Positions 23,985 through 37,949 of a stretch of DNA of 64,000 nt are shown in pieces. The position numbers and the translations under genes are program-made. The first letter of the stretch is position 1, and each line of letters opens with the position of its first letter. The DNA comes from Sanderia malayensis (lineage: Eukaryota > Cnidaria > Scyphozoa > Semaeostomeae > Pelagiidae), in NCBI GenBank assembly GCA_013076295.1, contig RQOL01000468.1:62001-126000 (forward strand), read 5' to 3'. The notes beneath the pieces were generated by a model, which saw nothing but the letters and a program-made list of their open reading frames with translations, was not told the origin of the DNA and made no database searches.

Positions 23985-26900
23985 ATTGTCTTTTATCATG
24001 ATTGGGACTTTTTTACTCTGAAGAGTTGCTGCTGAACATTGTCTTTTATCATCATTGCGTCTTTATTGACTGGAGAAGAGTTGCTGCTGAACATTGTTTT
24101 TTATCAACATTGCGTCGTTATTAACTGGAAAAGAGTTGCTGCTAAACATTGTCTTTTATCGTCATTGGGTCTTTATTACTGGAAAAAAGCTGCTGCTGAA
24201 ACTGTCTTTCATCACCCTTGGGTCTTTATTATCTGGAGAAAAGTTGCTGCTGAACATTGTATTTTATCATCATTGCGTCTTTATTAACTGGAGAAGAGTT
24301 GCTGCTGAACATTGTTTTTTAACGTCATTGCGTCGTTATTAACTGGAAAAGAGTTGCTGCTGAACATTGCCTTTCATCATCCTTGGGTCTTTATTACCTG
24401 GAGAAAAGTTGCTGCTGAACATTGTCTTTTATCATCATTGCGTCTTAATTAACTGGAAAAGAGTCGCTGCTGAACCTTGTTCTTCATCATCATTTGGTCT
24501 TTATTAACTGGGGAAAAGTTGCGCTACTGAACATTGTTTTTTATCGTCATTGAGTCTATATTACTGGAGAAGGTTTGGTGCTGAACATTGTCTTTTATCG
24601 CCATTGCGTCGTTATTAACTGGAGATGAGTTGCTGCTAAACATTTTCTTTTATCGTCATCGGGTCTTTATTACTGGAGAAAAGCTGCTGCTGAACATTGT
24701 CTTTTATCATCATTGCGTCTTTATTAACTGGAGACGAGTTGCTGCTGAACATTGTCTTTCATCATCCTTGGGTCTTTATTATCTGGAGAAAAGTTGCTGC
24801 TGAACATTGTCTTTTATCATCATTGCGTCTTAATTAACTGGAAAAGAGTCGCTGCTGAACCTTGTTCTTCATCATCATTTGGTCTTTATTAACTGGGGAA
24901 AAGTTGCGCTACTGAACATTGTTTTTTATCGTCATTGAGTCTTTATTACTGGAGAAGGTTTGGTGCTGAACATTGTCTTTTATCGCCATTGCGTCGTTAT
25001 TAACTGGAGATGAGTTGCTGCTAAACATTTTCTTTTATCGTCATCGGGTCTTTATTGCTGGAGAAAAGCTGCTGCTGAACATTGTTTTTTATCATCATTG
25101 CGTCTTTATTAACTGGAGACGAGTTGCTGCTGAACATTGTCTTTTATCGTCACTGGGTCTTTATTACTGGAGAAGAGTTGCTGCTGAACATTTTCTTTTA
25201 TCGTCACTGGGTCTTTATTATCTGGAGAAAAGTTGCTGCTGAACATTGTATTTTATCATCATTGCGTCTTTATTAAGTGGAGAAGAGTTGCTGCTGAACA
25301 TTGTTTTTTAACGTCATTGCGTCGTTATTAACTGGAAAAGAGTTGCTGCTGAACATTGTCTTTCATCATCCTTGGGTCTTTATTATCTGGAGAAAAGTTG
25401 CTGCTGAACATTGTATTTTATCATCATTGCGTCTTTATTAAGTGGAGAAGAGTTGCCGCTGAACATTGTTTTTTAACGTCATTGCGTCGTTATTAACTGG
25501 AAAAGAGTTGCTGCTGAACATTGTCTTTCATCATCCTTGGGTCTTTATTATCTGGAGAAAAGTTGCTGCTGAACATGGTATTTTATCATCATTGCCTCTT
25601 TATTAACTGCAGAGGAATTGCTGCTGAACATTGTCTTTTATCGTCTTTGGGTCTTTGTTACTGGAGGAGAGTTGCTGCTGAACATTTTCTTTTATCATGT
25701 TTGCGTCTTTATTACTGGGGAAGAGTTGGTGCTGAACATTGTCTTTTATCGCCATTGCGTCGTTATTACTGGAGAAGAGTTGCTGCTGAACATTGTCCTT
25801 TAGCATCATGGCGTTTTTATCAACTTGAGAAGAGTTCCTGCTGAAGATTGTCTTTTATCATAATTGGGTCTTTATTAACTGGAAAAGAGTTGCTCCTGAA
25901 CATTGTCTTTTATCATCATCGCCTTATTATTAATTGGAGAAGAGTTGCTGCTGAACATTGTTTTTTATCGTCATTGCGTCGTTATTAACTGGAGAAGAGT
26001 TGCTGCTAAAGATTCTCTTTTATCGTAATTGGGACATTTTTATCTGGAGAAAAGATACTGCTGAACATTGTCTTTTATCGTCATTGGGTCTTTATAGCTG
26101 GAGAAGAGTTGCTGCTGAAACTTGTTCTTCATCATCATTCGGTCTTTATTAACTGGGGAAGAGTTGCGCTAATAAAAATTGTTTTTTAGCGTCATTGAGT
26201 CTTTATTACTGGAGAAGGGTTGCTGCAGACTATTGTCTTTTATCGTCATTGGGTCTTTATTATCTGGAGAATAGTTGCTGCTGAACATTGTTTCTTATCA
26301 TCATTGCATCTTCATTAACTGGAAAAGAGTCGCTGCTGAAGCTTGTTCTTCATCATCATTTGGTCTTCATTAACTGGGGAAGAGTTGCGCTACTGAACAT
26401 TGTTTTTATCGTCACTGAGCCTAATTACTGGAGAAGGGTTGCTGCAGAACATTGTCTTCTATCGTCATTGATTCTTTATTACTAGTGAAGAGTTGCTGCT
26501 GCACATTGTCTTTTATCATCATTGGGTCCTTATTACTGAAGAATAGTTGCTGCTGAACATTGTCTTTGATCGTCTTTGGGTCTTTGTTATTCGAGAAGAG
26601 TTGCTGCTGAACATTGCCATTTATCATCATGGCGTTATTATTAATTGGAGAAGAGTTCCTGCTGAACATTGTTTTTATCGTCATTGCGTCGTTATTAACT
26701 GGGGAAGGGTTGCTGCTGAACATTGTCTTTCATCATCCTTGGGTTTTTATTATCTGGAGAAAAGTTGCTGCTGAACATTGTATTTTATCATCATTGCCTC
26801 TTTATTAACTGCAGAGGAATTGCTGCTGAACATTGTCTTTTATCGTCTTTGGGTCTTTGTTACTGGAGGAGAGTTGCTGCTGAACATTTTCTTTTATCAT

Positions 26901-29900
26901 GTTTGCGTCTTTATTACTGGGGAAGAGATGGTGCTGAACATTGTCTTTTATCGCCATTGCGTCGTTATTACTGGAGAAGAGTTGCTGCTGAACATTGTCC
27001 TTTAGCATCATGGCGTTTTTATCAACTTGAGAAGAGTTCCTGCTGAAGATTGTCTTTTATCATAATTGTGTCTTTATTAACTGGAAAAGAGTTGCTCCTG
27101 AACATTGTCTTTTATCATCATCGCCTTATTATTAATTGGAGAAGAGTTGCTGCTGAACATTGTTTTTTATCGTCATTGCGTCGTTATTAACTGGAGAAGA
27201 GTTGCTGCTAAAGATTCTCTTTTATCGTAATTGGGACATTTTTATCTGGAGAAAAGATACTGCTGAACATTGTCTTTTATCGTCATTGGGTCTTTATAGC
27301 TGGAGAAGAGTTGCTGCTGAAACTTGTTCTTCATCATCATTCGGTCTTTATTAACTGGGGAAGAGTTGCGCTAATAAAAATTGTTTTTTAGCGTCATTGA
27401 GTCTTTATTACTGGAGAAGGGTTGCTGCAGACTATTGTCTTTTATCGTCACTGGGTCTTTATTATCTGGAGAATAGTTGCTGCTGAACATTGTTTCTTAT
27501 CATCATTGCATCTTCATTAACTGGAAAAGAGTCGCTGCTGAAGCTTGTTCTTCATCATCATTTGGTCTTCATTAACTGGGGAAGAGTTGCGCTACTGAAC
27601 ATTGTTTTTATCGTCACTGAGCCTAATTACTGGAGAAGGGTTGCTGCAGAACATTGTCTTCTATCGTCATTGATTCTTTATTACTAGTGAAGAGTTGCTG
27701 CTGCACATTGTCTTTTATCATCATTGGGTCCTTATTACTGAAGAATAGTTGCTGCTGAACATTGTCTTTGATCGTCTTTGGGTCTTTGTTATTCGATAAG
27801 AGTTGCTGCTGAACATTGCCATTTATCATCATGGCGTTATTATTAATTGGAGAAGAGTTGCTGCTGAACATTGTTTTTATCGTCATTGCGTCGTTATTAA
27901 CTGGGGAAAAGTTGCTGCTAAAGATTGTTATTTATCGTCACTGGGTCTTTATTATCTGAAGAATAGTTGCTGCTGAACATTGTTTTTTATCATCATTGCG
28001 TCTTTATTAGCTAGAGAAGAGTTGTTGCTGAACATTGTCTTTTATCGTCATTGGGTGTTTATTACCTGGGAATAGTTGCTGCTGAACATTGTTTTTATCA
28101 TCATTAAGTCTTTATTAGCTAGAGAAGAGTTGTTGCTGAACATTGTCTTTTATCGTCATTGGGTCTTTATTATCTGGAGAATAGTTGCTGCTCAACATTG
28201 TTTTTATCATCATTAAGTCTTTATTAGCTAGAGATGAGTTGTTGCTGAACATTGTCTTTTATCGTCATTGGGTCTTTTTTGCTGGAGAAGAGTGGCTGCT
28301 CAACATTATCTTTTATCGTCATTGAGTCTTCATTATCTGGAGAAATGATACTGCTGAACATTGTCTTTTATCTTCATTGGGTCTTTATAACTGGAAAAGA
28401 GTTGCTGCTGAACATTGTCCTTTAGCATCATTGCGTTTTTATCAACTTGAGAAGAGTTCCTGCTGAAAAATGTCTTTTATCATCATTGGGTCTTTATTAA
28501 CTGGAAAAGAGTTGCTCCTGAACATTGTCTTTTATCATCATAGCGTTATTATTAATTGGAGAAGAGTTGCTGCTGAACATTGTTTTTTATCGTCATTCCG
28601 TCGTTATTAACTGGAGAAAAGTTGCTGCTAAAGATTGTCTTTTATCGTCATTGGGACATTTTTATCTGGAGAAAAAATACTGCTGAACATTGTCTTTTAT
28701 CGTCATTGCTTCTTTATAGCTGGCGAAGAGTTGCTGCTGAACCTTGTTCTTCATCATCATTCGGTCTTTATTAACTGGGGAAGAGTTGCGGTAATGAAAA
28801 TTTTTTTTTAGCGTTATTGAGTCTTTATTACTGGAGAAGGGTTGCTGCAGACTATTGTCTTTTATCGTCATTGGGTCTTTATTATCTGGAGAAATGATAC
28901 TGCTGAACATTGTCTTTTATCTTCATTGGGTCTTTATAACTGGAAAAGAGTTGCTGATGAACCTTGTTCTTCATCATCATTGGGTCTTAATTAACTGGGG
29001 AAGAGTTGCGCTACTGAAAATTGTTTTTTAGCGTCATTGAGTCTTTATTACTGGAGAAGGGTTGCTGCAGAACATTGTCTTTTATCGTCATTGGGTCTTT
29101 ATTAGCTGGAGAAGAATTGCTGCTGAACATTGTCTTTTATCATCATTGCGTCTTTATTAACTGGAGAAGAGTTGCTGCTGAACACTATCTTTTATCGCCA
29201 TTGGGTCTTTATTATCTGGAGAAAGGATGCTGCTGAACAATTTGTTTTATCGTCACTGGGTCCTTATTACTGGAGAAGAGTTGCTGCTGAACATTGTCCT
29301 TTACAATCATTGTGCCTTTACTACTGGAGAAGAGTTGCTGCTGAACATTGTCTTTTATCATCATTGCCTCTTCATTAACTGGAAATAAGTCGCTGCTGAA
29401 CCTTGTTCTTCATCATCATTTGGTCTTTATTAAATGGGGAAAAGTTGCGCTACTGAACATTGTTTTTTATCGTCATTGAGTCTTTATTACTGGAGAAAGT
29501 TTGGTGCTGAACATTGTCTTTTATCGCCATTGCGTTGTTATTACCTGGAGATGAGTTGCTGCTAAGCATTGTCTTTTATGGTCATCGGGTTTTTATTACT
29601 GGAGAAAAGCTGCTGCTGAACATTGTCGTTTATCATCATTGCGTCTTTATTAACTGGAGAAGAGTTGCTGCTGAACATCGTCTTCTATCGTCACTGGGTC
29701 TTTATTACTGGAGAAGAGTTGCTGCTGAACATTGTCTTTTATCATGATTGGGACTTTTTTACTCTGAAGAGTTGCTGCTGAACATTGTCTTTTATCATCA
29801 TTTCGTGTTTATTACCTGGGGAATACTTACTGCTGAACATTGCCTTTTCTCGTCTTTGAGCCCTTATTACTGTAGAAGAGTTGCTGCTGAACTTTGCCTT

Positions 29901-32900
29901 TTATCATCATTGCTTCTTTATTAACTGGAGAAGAGTTTCTGCTGAACATTGTCTTTTATCTTCAATGCGTCTTTATTACCTGGAGAGTAGTTACTGCTGA
30001 ATATTGTCTTTTCTCGTAATTGAGCCCTTATTACTGTAGAAGAGTTGCTGCAGAACATTGTTCTTTTATCATCAATGCGTCTTTATTAACTGGAGAAGAG
30101 TTGCTGCTGAACATTGTTTTTTATCATCATTCCGTCTTTTTTACTGTAGAAGAGTTGCTGGAGAACATTGTCTTTTATCGTAATTGGGTCTTTATTACTG
30201 GAGAACAGGTGCTGCTGAACATTGTCTTTTATCATGATTGGGTCTTAATTACTGTGAAGAGTTGCTGCTGAACAATGTCTTTTATCATCATTGCGTCTTT
30301 ATTAACTGGAGAAGAGTTGCTGCTGAACATTGTTTTTTATCGTCATTGCGTCGTTATTAACTGGAAAAGAGTTGCTGCTAAACATTGTCTTTTATCGTCA
30401 TTGGGTTTTTATTACTGGGAAAAAGCTGCTGCTGAAAACTGTCTTTCATCATCCTTGGGTCTTTTTTATCTGGAGAAAAGTGGCTGCTGAACATTGTATT
30501 TTATCATCATTGCGTCTTTATTAACTGGAGAAGAGTTGCTGCTGAACATTGTCTTTTATTGTCATTGGGTCTTTATTACTGGAGAGCAGGTGCTGCTGAA
30601 CATTGTCTTTTATCATGATTGGGTCTTTTTTATTGTGAAGAGTTGCTGCTGAACATTGTCTTTTATCACCATTGCGTCTTAATTAACTGGAAAAGAGTCG
30701 CTGCTGAACCTTGTTCTTCATCATCATTTGGTATTTATTAACTGGGGAAAAGTTGCGCTACTGAACATTGTTTTTTATCGTCATTGCGTCGTTATTAACT
30801 GGGGAAGAGTTGCTGCTAAAGATTGTCTATTATCGTCATTGGGTCTTTATTATCTGGAGAATAGTTGCTGCTGAACATTTTTTTTATCCTCATTGCGTCT
30901 TTATTAGCTAGAGAAGAGTTGCTGCTGAACATTGTTTTTTATCATCATTGCGTCTTTATTACCTAGAGAAGAGTTGTTGCTGAACATTGTCTTTTATAGT
31001 CATTGGGTGTTTATTACCTGGAGAATAGTTACTGCTTAACATTGTCTTTTCGCGTCATTGAGCCCTTTTTACTGTAGAAGAGTTGCTGCCTGAACATTGT
31101 CTTATATCGTCATTGGGTGTTTATTACCTGGAGAATAGTTACTGCTTAACATTGTCTTTTCGCGTCATTGAGCCCTTTTTACTGTAGAAGAGTTGCTGCT
31201 GAACATTGTCATATATCGTCATTGGGTGTTTATTACAGGAGAAGACTTGCTGCGGAACATTGTTTTTTATCATCATTGCGCCTTTATTAACTGGAAAAAA
31301 GTTGCTGCTAAAGATTGTCTTTTATCGTCATTGGGTGTTTATTATCTGGAGAATAGTTGCTGCTGAACTTTGTCTTTTATCATCATTGCGTCTTTATTAG
31401 CTAGAGAAAGGTTGCTGCAGAACATTGTCTTTTATCGCCATTGCGTCGTTATTAACTGGAGATGAGTTGCTGCTGAACATTGTCTTTTATCATCATTGCG
31501 TCTTTATTAACTGGAGAAGAGTTGCTGCTGAACATTGTCTTTTATCGTCATTGGGTCCTTATTACTGGAGAAGAGTTGCTGCTGAACATTGTGCTTTACA
31601 ATCATTGTGCCTTTACTACTGGAGAAGAGTTGCTGCTGAACATTGTCTTTTATCATCATTGCGTTTTCATTAACTGGAAAAGAGACGCTGCTGAACCTTG
31701 TTTATCATCATGGTCTTTATTAACTGGGGAGAAGTTGCGCTACTGAACATTGTTTTTTATCGTCATTGAGTCTTTATTACTGGAGAACGTTTGATGCTGA
31801 ACATTGTCTTTTATCATCATTGCGTCTTTATTAACTGGAGAAGAGTTGCTGCTGAACATTGTTTTTTATCGTCATTGCGTCGTTATTACTGGAGAACGTT
31901 TGGTGCTGAACATTGTCTTTTATCGTCATTGGGTCTTTATTACTGGAGAAGAGTTGCTGCTGAACATTGTCTTTTATCATGATTGGGATTTTTTTAATGT
32001 GAAGAGTTGCTGCTGAACATTGTCTTTTATCATCATTGCGTCTTTATTAACTGGAGAAGAGTTGCTGCTGAACATTGTCTTTTATCGTCATTGGGTCCTT
32101 ATTACAGGAGAAGAGTTGCTGCTGAACATTGTCCTTTACAATCATTGTGCCTTTACTACTGGAGAAGAGTTGCTGCTGAACATTGTCTTTTATCATCATT
32201 GCGTTTTCATTAACTGGAAAAGAGTCGCTGCTGAACCTTGTTCTTCATCATCATTTGGTCTTTATTAACTGGGGAAAAGTTGCGCTACTGAACATTGCTT
32301 TTATCGTCATTGAGTCTTTATTACTGGAGAACGCTTGGTGCTGAACATTGTCTTTTATCGTCATTGGGTCTTTATTACTGGAGAAGAGTTGCTGCTGAAC
32401 ATTGTCTTTTATCATGATTGGGATTTTTTTACTGTGAAGAGTTGCTGCTGAACATTGCCTTTTATCATCATTGCGTCTTTATTAACTGGAGAAGAGTTGC
32501 TGCTGAACATTGTTTTTTATCGTCATTGCGTCGTTATTAACTGGAAAAAAGTTGCTGCTAAGCATTGCCTTTTATCGTCATTGGGTTTTTATTACTGGAA
32601 AAAAGCTGCTGCTGAAAACTGTCTTTCATCATCCTTGGGTCTTTTTTATCTGGAGAAAAGTTGATGCAGAACATTGTCTTTTATCTTCATTGGGTCTTTA
32701 TTAACTGGAGAAGAGTTGCTGCTGAACATTGTCTTTTATTGTCATTGGGTCTTTATTACTGGAGAACAGGTGCTGCTGAACATTGTCTTTTATCATGATT
32801 GGGTCTTTTTTACTGTGAAGAGTTGCTGTTGAACATTGTTATTTATCATCATTGCATCTTTATTAACTGGAGAAGAGTTGCTGCTGAACATTGTTTTTTA

Positions 32901-34561
32901 ACGTCATTGCGTCGTTATTAACTGGAAAAGAGTTGCTGCTGAACATTGTCTTTCATCATCCTTGGGTCTTTATTATCTGGAGAAAAGTTGCTGCAGAACA
33001 TTGTATTTTATCATCATTGCCTCTTTATTAACTGCAGAGGAATTGCTGCTGAACATTGTCTTTTATCGTCTTTGGGTCTTTGTTACTGGAGGAGAGTTGC
33101 TGCTGAACATTTTCTTTTATCATGTTTGCGTCTTTATTACTGGGGAAGAGTTGGTGCTGAACATTGTCTTTTATCGCCATTGCGTCGTTATTACTGGAGA
33201 AGAGTTGCTGCTGAACATTGTCCTTTAGCATCGTTGCGTTTTTATCAACTGGAAAAAAGTTGCTGCTAAAGATTGTCTTTTATCGTCATTGGGTCTTTAT
33301 TATCTGGAGAATAGTTGCTGCTGAACATTGTTTTTATCATCATTAAGTCTTTATTAGCTAGAGAAGAGTTGTTGCTGAACATTGTCTTTTATCGTCATTG
33401 GGTCTTTTTTGCTGGAGAAGAGTGGCTGCTCAACATTATCTTTTATCGTCATTGAGTCTTTATTATCTGGAGAAATGATACTGCTGAACATTGTCTTTTA
33501 TCTTCATTGGGTCTTTATAACTGGAAAAGAGTTGCTGCTGAACCTTGTTCTTCATCATCATTGGGTCTTTATTAACTGGGGAAGAATTGCGCTACTGAAA
33601 ATTGTTTTTTAGCGTCATTGAGTCTTTATTACTGGAGAAGGGTTGCTGCAGAACATTGTCTTTTATCGTCATTGGGTCTTTATTAGCTGGAGAAGAATTG
33701 CTGCTTAACATTGTCTTTTATCGTCATTGGGTCTTTTTTGCTGGAGAAGAGTTGCTGCTGAACACTATCTTTTATCGTTATTGGGTCTTTATTATCTGGA
33801 GAAAGGATACTGCTGAGCATTTTGTTTTATCGTCATTGGGTCCTTATTAGTGGAGAAGAATTGCTGCTGAACATTGTCCATTACAATCATTGTGCCTTTA
33901 CTACTGGAGAAGAGTTGCTGCTGAACATTGTCTTTTATCATGTTTGCGTCTTTATTACTGGAGAAGAGTTGGTGCTGAACATTGTCTGGTGTCATAATTG
34001 CGTCTTTATTATCTGAAGAATAGTTACTGCTGAACATTGTGTTTTATCGTCATTGGGTCTTTATTATCTCGAGAGGAGTTGCTGCTGAACATTGTCTTTT
34101 ATCATCATTGCGTCTTTCTTACCTGCAGAGTAGTTACTGGTGAGCATTGTCTTTTCTTGTCATTGAACACTTATTACTGTAGAAGAGTTGCTGCAGAACA
34201 TTGTCTTATATCGTCATTGTGTCTTTATTATCTGGAGAAAACTTGCTGCTGAACATTGTATTTTATCATCATTGCGTCTTTATTAACTGGAGAAGAGTTG
34301 CTGCTGAACATTGTCTTTTATCATGATTGGGTCTTTTTTACTGTGAAGAGTTGCTGCTGAACATTGTCTTTTATCATCATTGCGTCTTTATTAACTGGAG
34401 AAGAGTTGCTGCTGAACACTATCTTTTATCGTCATTGGGTCTTTATTATCTGGAGAAAGGATGCTGCTGAACATTTTGTTTTATCGTCACTGGGTCCTTA
34501 TTACTGGAGAAGAGTTGCTGCTGAACATTGTCCTTTACAATCATTGTGCCTTTACTACTGG
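23985..34561. repeat. 54/55-bp satellite array, block B
   Basis: Same unit as block A. Large internal copies are visible: 20194-21443 reappears at 32020-33269 (offset 11826), 17950-18603 at 24588-25242 (offset about 6639), and 25521-26150 at 26723-27352 (offset 1202, about 22 units). It ends at the BEL/Pao element, whose left target duplication ACTGG (34557-34561) belongs to a satellite unit. Confidence 0.97.
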
Positions 34562-34770
34562 TGTTGCTGAGCGCATGCGCCATCGTAACCATAAACGGGA
34601 ATTTCAGTAGGACGCCAATAGGTCCGCAAGGAGGACAAGAACGGACATAAAAATTTATCGAACTCTTTTTAGAAAGTTAATCAATTATTCAATATAATCA
34701 AGTTATGTTCTGTTTTTAAATATATCGTGTTATTTGCTAAAACCTGCATAGCCCGGCCCAGTTCACAACA
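34562..34770 (+). repeat. 5' LTR of the BEL/Pao element
   Basis: It starts TGTTGCTGAGCGC and ends GTTCACAACA. It differs from the 3' LTR at TGTTGCT versus TGTTGCG and at TTTCAG versus TTTGAG. The boundaries are fixed by the target duplication on the left and the primer site on the right. Confidence 0.95.
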
Positions 34771-34772
34771 TA

Positions 34773-34790
34773 TGGCGCCCAACGTGGGGC
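34773..34790 (+). promoter_or_regulatory. Primer binding site, tRNA-Lys(CUU)
   Basis: TGGCGCCCAACGTGGGGC begins two bases after the 5' LTR. It is the exact complement of the 3' 18 nt (including CCA) of the common animal tRNA-Lys(CUU), from memory of that tRNA's 3' end. Confidence 0.85.
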
Positions 34791-34822
34791 AGGGCAAAAA
34801 GGTTTGAGGATTTTAGAGCAAA

Positions 34823-35698
34823 ATGGCAACGGAGGGCGAAGAAGGTCGACAGTTTGAGAGATTGAGGGTTGTACGTCGAGGAAATCGCGCCGTTGTTACG
34901 AAATTGCAGAGAGAAGCAGAAAAAACTATTTATGAGCAAGATGGCTCTGAAGTCGCTAACGTAATTTCCAGATTGGATTCGTTGTCTGTCACGCTGACAG
35001 CAAAACAGAAATATTTATCAACGCTTGATGAAGAAATTTTAACGAAATGTAAAACAAATGAACTGGAGCAAGAAATCGAAGAAACGGCAGATTGGCACAT
35101 GAAGATTAATGAGATCTTAAGCAGGATCGATCGCTTTATAAAGGAAAAACGTGAATGTCGTCCAGGTTCACAGGAAAACTCGAGTAATGGAGGAATGTCA
35201 CCGACGAGGAGCAGAAGTAGTGAAATTCTGGGCTCAATACATTCTCCGCCGCGTCAAGAAAGTGTTCACCGCGGAAACACAGATATTGGCGTAAGATTAC
35301 CAAAGATCTCTCTACCACGGTTTAATGGAGATGTAACGAAATTTTCTTCGTTCTGGCAAAGTTTCGAGTGCTCGGTGCATTTGAATGACACAGTATCTAC
35401 GGTAAATAAGCTAAATTATCTGCTGACTTTATTGGAAGGTCCAGCCTACAAAGCAGTCGAAGGACTAGAGCTTACAGAAGAGAACTACGCACATGCGGTG
35501 CAGATTCTGAAAACTAGATTTGGTGGGAAACAACAAATTGTGAGTGCCCACATGCAGTCGTTGCTGAAACTTCAATCGTTGCCAAATCAAAGCACGGAGC
35601 ATTTGCGAAAAATCTATGACGAGATTAATGTTCATGTTAGGGATTACAAACATTGGGCATGCCGTCAGAAAGTTACGGGAGTTTGCTTATTCCGTTGA
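34823..35698 (+). pseudogene. BEL/Pao gag-like region (DUF1759 type), N-terminal frame
   Basis: ATG at 34823 follows the primer site by 32 bp. The frame has a coiled-coil-like N-terminus, a Ser/Arg linker, and the DUF1759 signature LPRFNGDVTKFSSFWQSF with LNYLLTLLEGPAYKAVEGL. DUF1759 is the capsid-like part of BEL/Pao elements. The last 16 or so residues are out of register: a one-base change near 35645 moves the conserved reading to the overlapping frame that starts at 35653. Confidence 0.85.
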
Positions 35699-37767
35699 TC
35701 ATGGCTAGAATGCCAAAGGAAATCGCTATTCAAATTGCAAGGAAAACATCTGAAGGCATATGGCAAATTGAAGAAATCCTACAGATATTGGAAAAAGAAA
35801 TTGAGGCCAGAGAAATCGGAGGGAAGATAACGGCCAGTGAAAGCAAATCAGAAAGGAGCACTAGTTATGACCGCGCGTCAAAAATTGGCAGTACAACGAA
35901 GACTTTCGTGGCTCAAACGGAAAGTGAGCAAAGAAGAATAGCATGCTTCTTTTGTAAGAAAGAACATTGGGCGTCAGAATGCACCGAAATTAAGGACGTC
36001 AAGAAGAGAAAGGAAATAATTGCCAGTCATAAAAGATGCTTTCGTTGTTTGAAACCAGGGCACCGCGCGAATGTTTGCAAAAGTAATCGTGCGTGTAAGT
36101 TTTGCAAGGGAAATCATCACCAGGTTTTGTGTGAAAAAGGTTCTGAAAGTGAAAGGCAAACAGCAGAAAGCACTAATAACGCAGTTACTGCAACATCAAC
36201 TACGAACAGCTTTGTCCTTATGCAAACCGCAACTGCTTTTGTGAGCGGAGAAAATGGTGAACGGACCAAAGCGATTATTTTGTTCTACAGCGGAAGTCAG
36301 AAGTCTTACATTACGAAGGATTTAATGAACAAGCTCAACATCAAACCGCAGAAAACTGAATCTATAAACTTGAACACCTTTGGATCTGAAAACTTTCGAA
36401 AATTAAATTTGGATGTCGTTAAATTTAATTTAGAAGTAGAGGGGGGCGTATTAATCCCTATTGGTGCGTTGAGTAATTCTGTTATCTGTACACCGCTCGC
36501 AACGCGCGTAAGCGTAGACGAATTTCCGCACTTGCAAGGTCTTTCATTGGCAGACTCTTTCGACAGCAGTGAGGTTAGAAAAATAGACGTATTGATAGGT
36601 TTAGATCATTATTACGATGTTATTTCAGGGGAAATTATTCGGGGTAGCTCAGGTCCTATAGCCCTCAGGAGTAAACTGGGGTGGCTGTTATCTGGCGTTG
36701 TTGATGGGCATGAATTTACCACTAACCTTGCTACTAATGTTGTTTCAAGTCTCGTTATAGATTGTTTACAAACAGAGCCGAATCGCGAAGAAAATAACAG
36801 AGAAATTTCTGACGCTTTGCGAGAATTTTGGAAGCACGAAAATTTTGGACTCGATGCCGGAGGCAGTATGACACGTGAAATTGAAGTTGACCACGTGAGC
36901 AAAATCGGCGAATCTGATTCGTCAGCCGCCAAAAATGAATGGCACATACAGCACAATGGAGAAAGGTATGTAGCTGATCTACCTTGGAGGCACGAAATGG
37001 AGCATCCAGTTACAAGAGATTACGAAATGTGTTTAGCTCACTTGAAATCTCTAACCACAAGGCTTAAATCTGATGAGGTGCTATTGAAAGAATACAACCG
37101 AATATTTGAAGAGCAACTGACCGCAGGAATAATTGAACGAGTGCCCGCACAAGATGAAAAGGTAAAAAACGCTCATTTTATTGCTCATCATTGCGTGGTA
37201 AGAAAAGATCATGATACAACAAAGGTAAGGATTGTTTTTGATGGATCTGCTAAATCTTGCCCTCATTCCTTATCATTAAATGATTGTTTGCAGAAGGGAG
37301 ACAGTAATATGCTCTTGATATTCGATTCTCTAATCCGTTTTCGCGCGCATCCAATTGTAATGACAGCTGATATCGAGAAGGCGTTTCTGCAAATTGGCAT
37401 AGCAAGGAAAGACCGTGATTTTTTGAGGTTTCTCTGGGTGGAAGACATTAACAAGGAGAATACCCCCGTAATCCAATATAGGTGGGCGCGTCTCCCCTTT
37501 GGATTAAAACCCAGTCCAGCAATTTTAGGGGCAACAATAAGAAAGCACATTGCACAATATGAGAAAAGTGAGCCCAAAGCTGTTAAGATTTTACAGCAGT
37601 TGTATGCCGACGATATGTGTTGTGGGGCAGACTCCTCCGCAGAGGCGTTAGAAATCTACGAGAAAACAAAATCAATTTTGTCTTCAGGGGCTTTAACCTT
37701 CGCAAGTGGAAGACCAATTGCGAGGAAGTTCGTGCAAAAATCAACGAAGCTGAAGAAAAAGCGCTAA
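35653..37767 (+). pseudogene. BEL/Pao zinc knuckle, protease and reverse transcriptase frame
   Basis: Three CCHC-type knuckles follow one another (CFFCKKEHWASEC, CFRCLKPGHRANVC, CKFCKGNHHQVLC). The DUF1758 aspartic protease follows, with FYSGSQKSYI where DSGS is expected, so the catalytic Asp is Tyr (codon 36286-36288). The reverse transcriptase has KVRIVFDGSAK, MTADIEKAFLQI, RLPFGLKPSP and the catalytic LYADDM. Homology stops near 37687 in a GGGG run; the last 25 or so residues are out of frame. Acts in cytoplasmic particles in intact relatives. Confidence 0.9.
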
Positions 37768-37949
37768 CTGGAGTGCACAAGGATGAGCAAACATTTGCAA
37801 AGTTTGCAATTGGTTTGCCAACAAGCAGTAAAACCACCAAGGTGTTGGGAGTGAATTGGGCTTTCGATACCGATAAATTCTATTATGATGCTCAGCAAAT
37901 AATAGATCTTGCAAAAAAACTCCCCCCCCCACGAAAAGGTCTTTATTAA
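37688..37949 (+). pseudogene. BEL/Pao reverse transcriptase C-terminal segment, shifted frame
   Basis: The thumb-region reading continues here in another frame (RKWKTNCEEV, then TTKVLGVNWAFDTDKFYYD), ending at a TAA at 37947-37949. The conserved register is left inside the run of nine C at 37922-37930. Confidence 0.85.
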
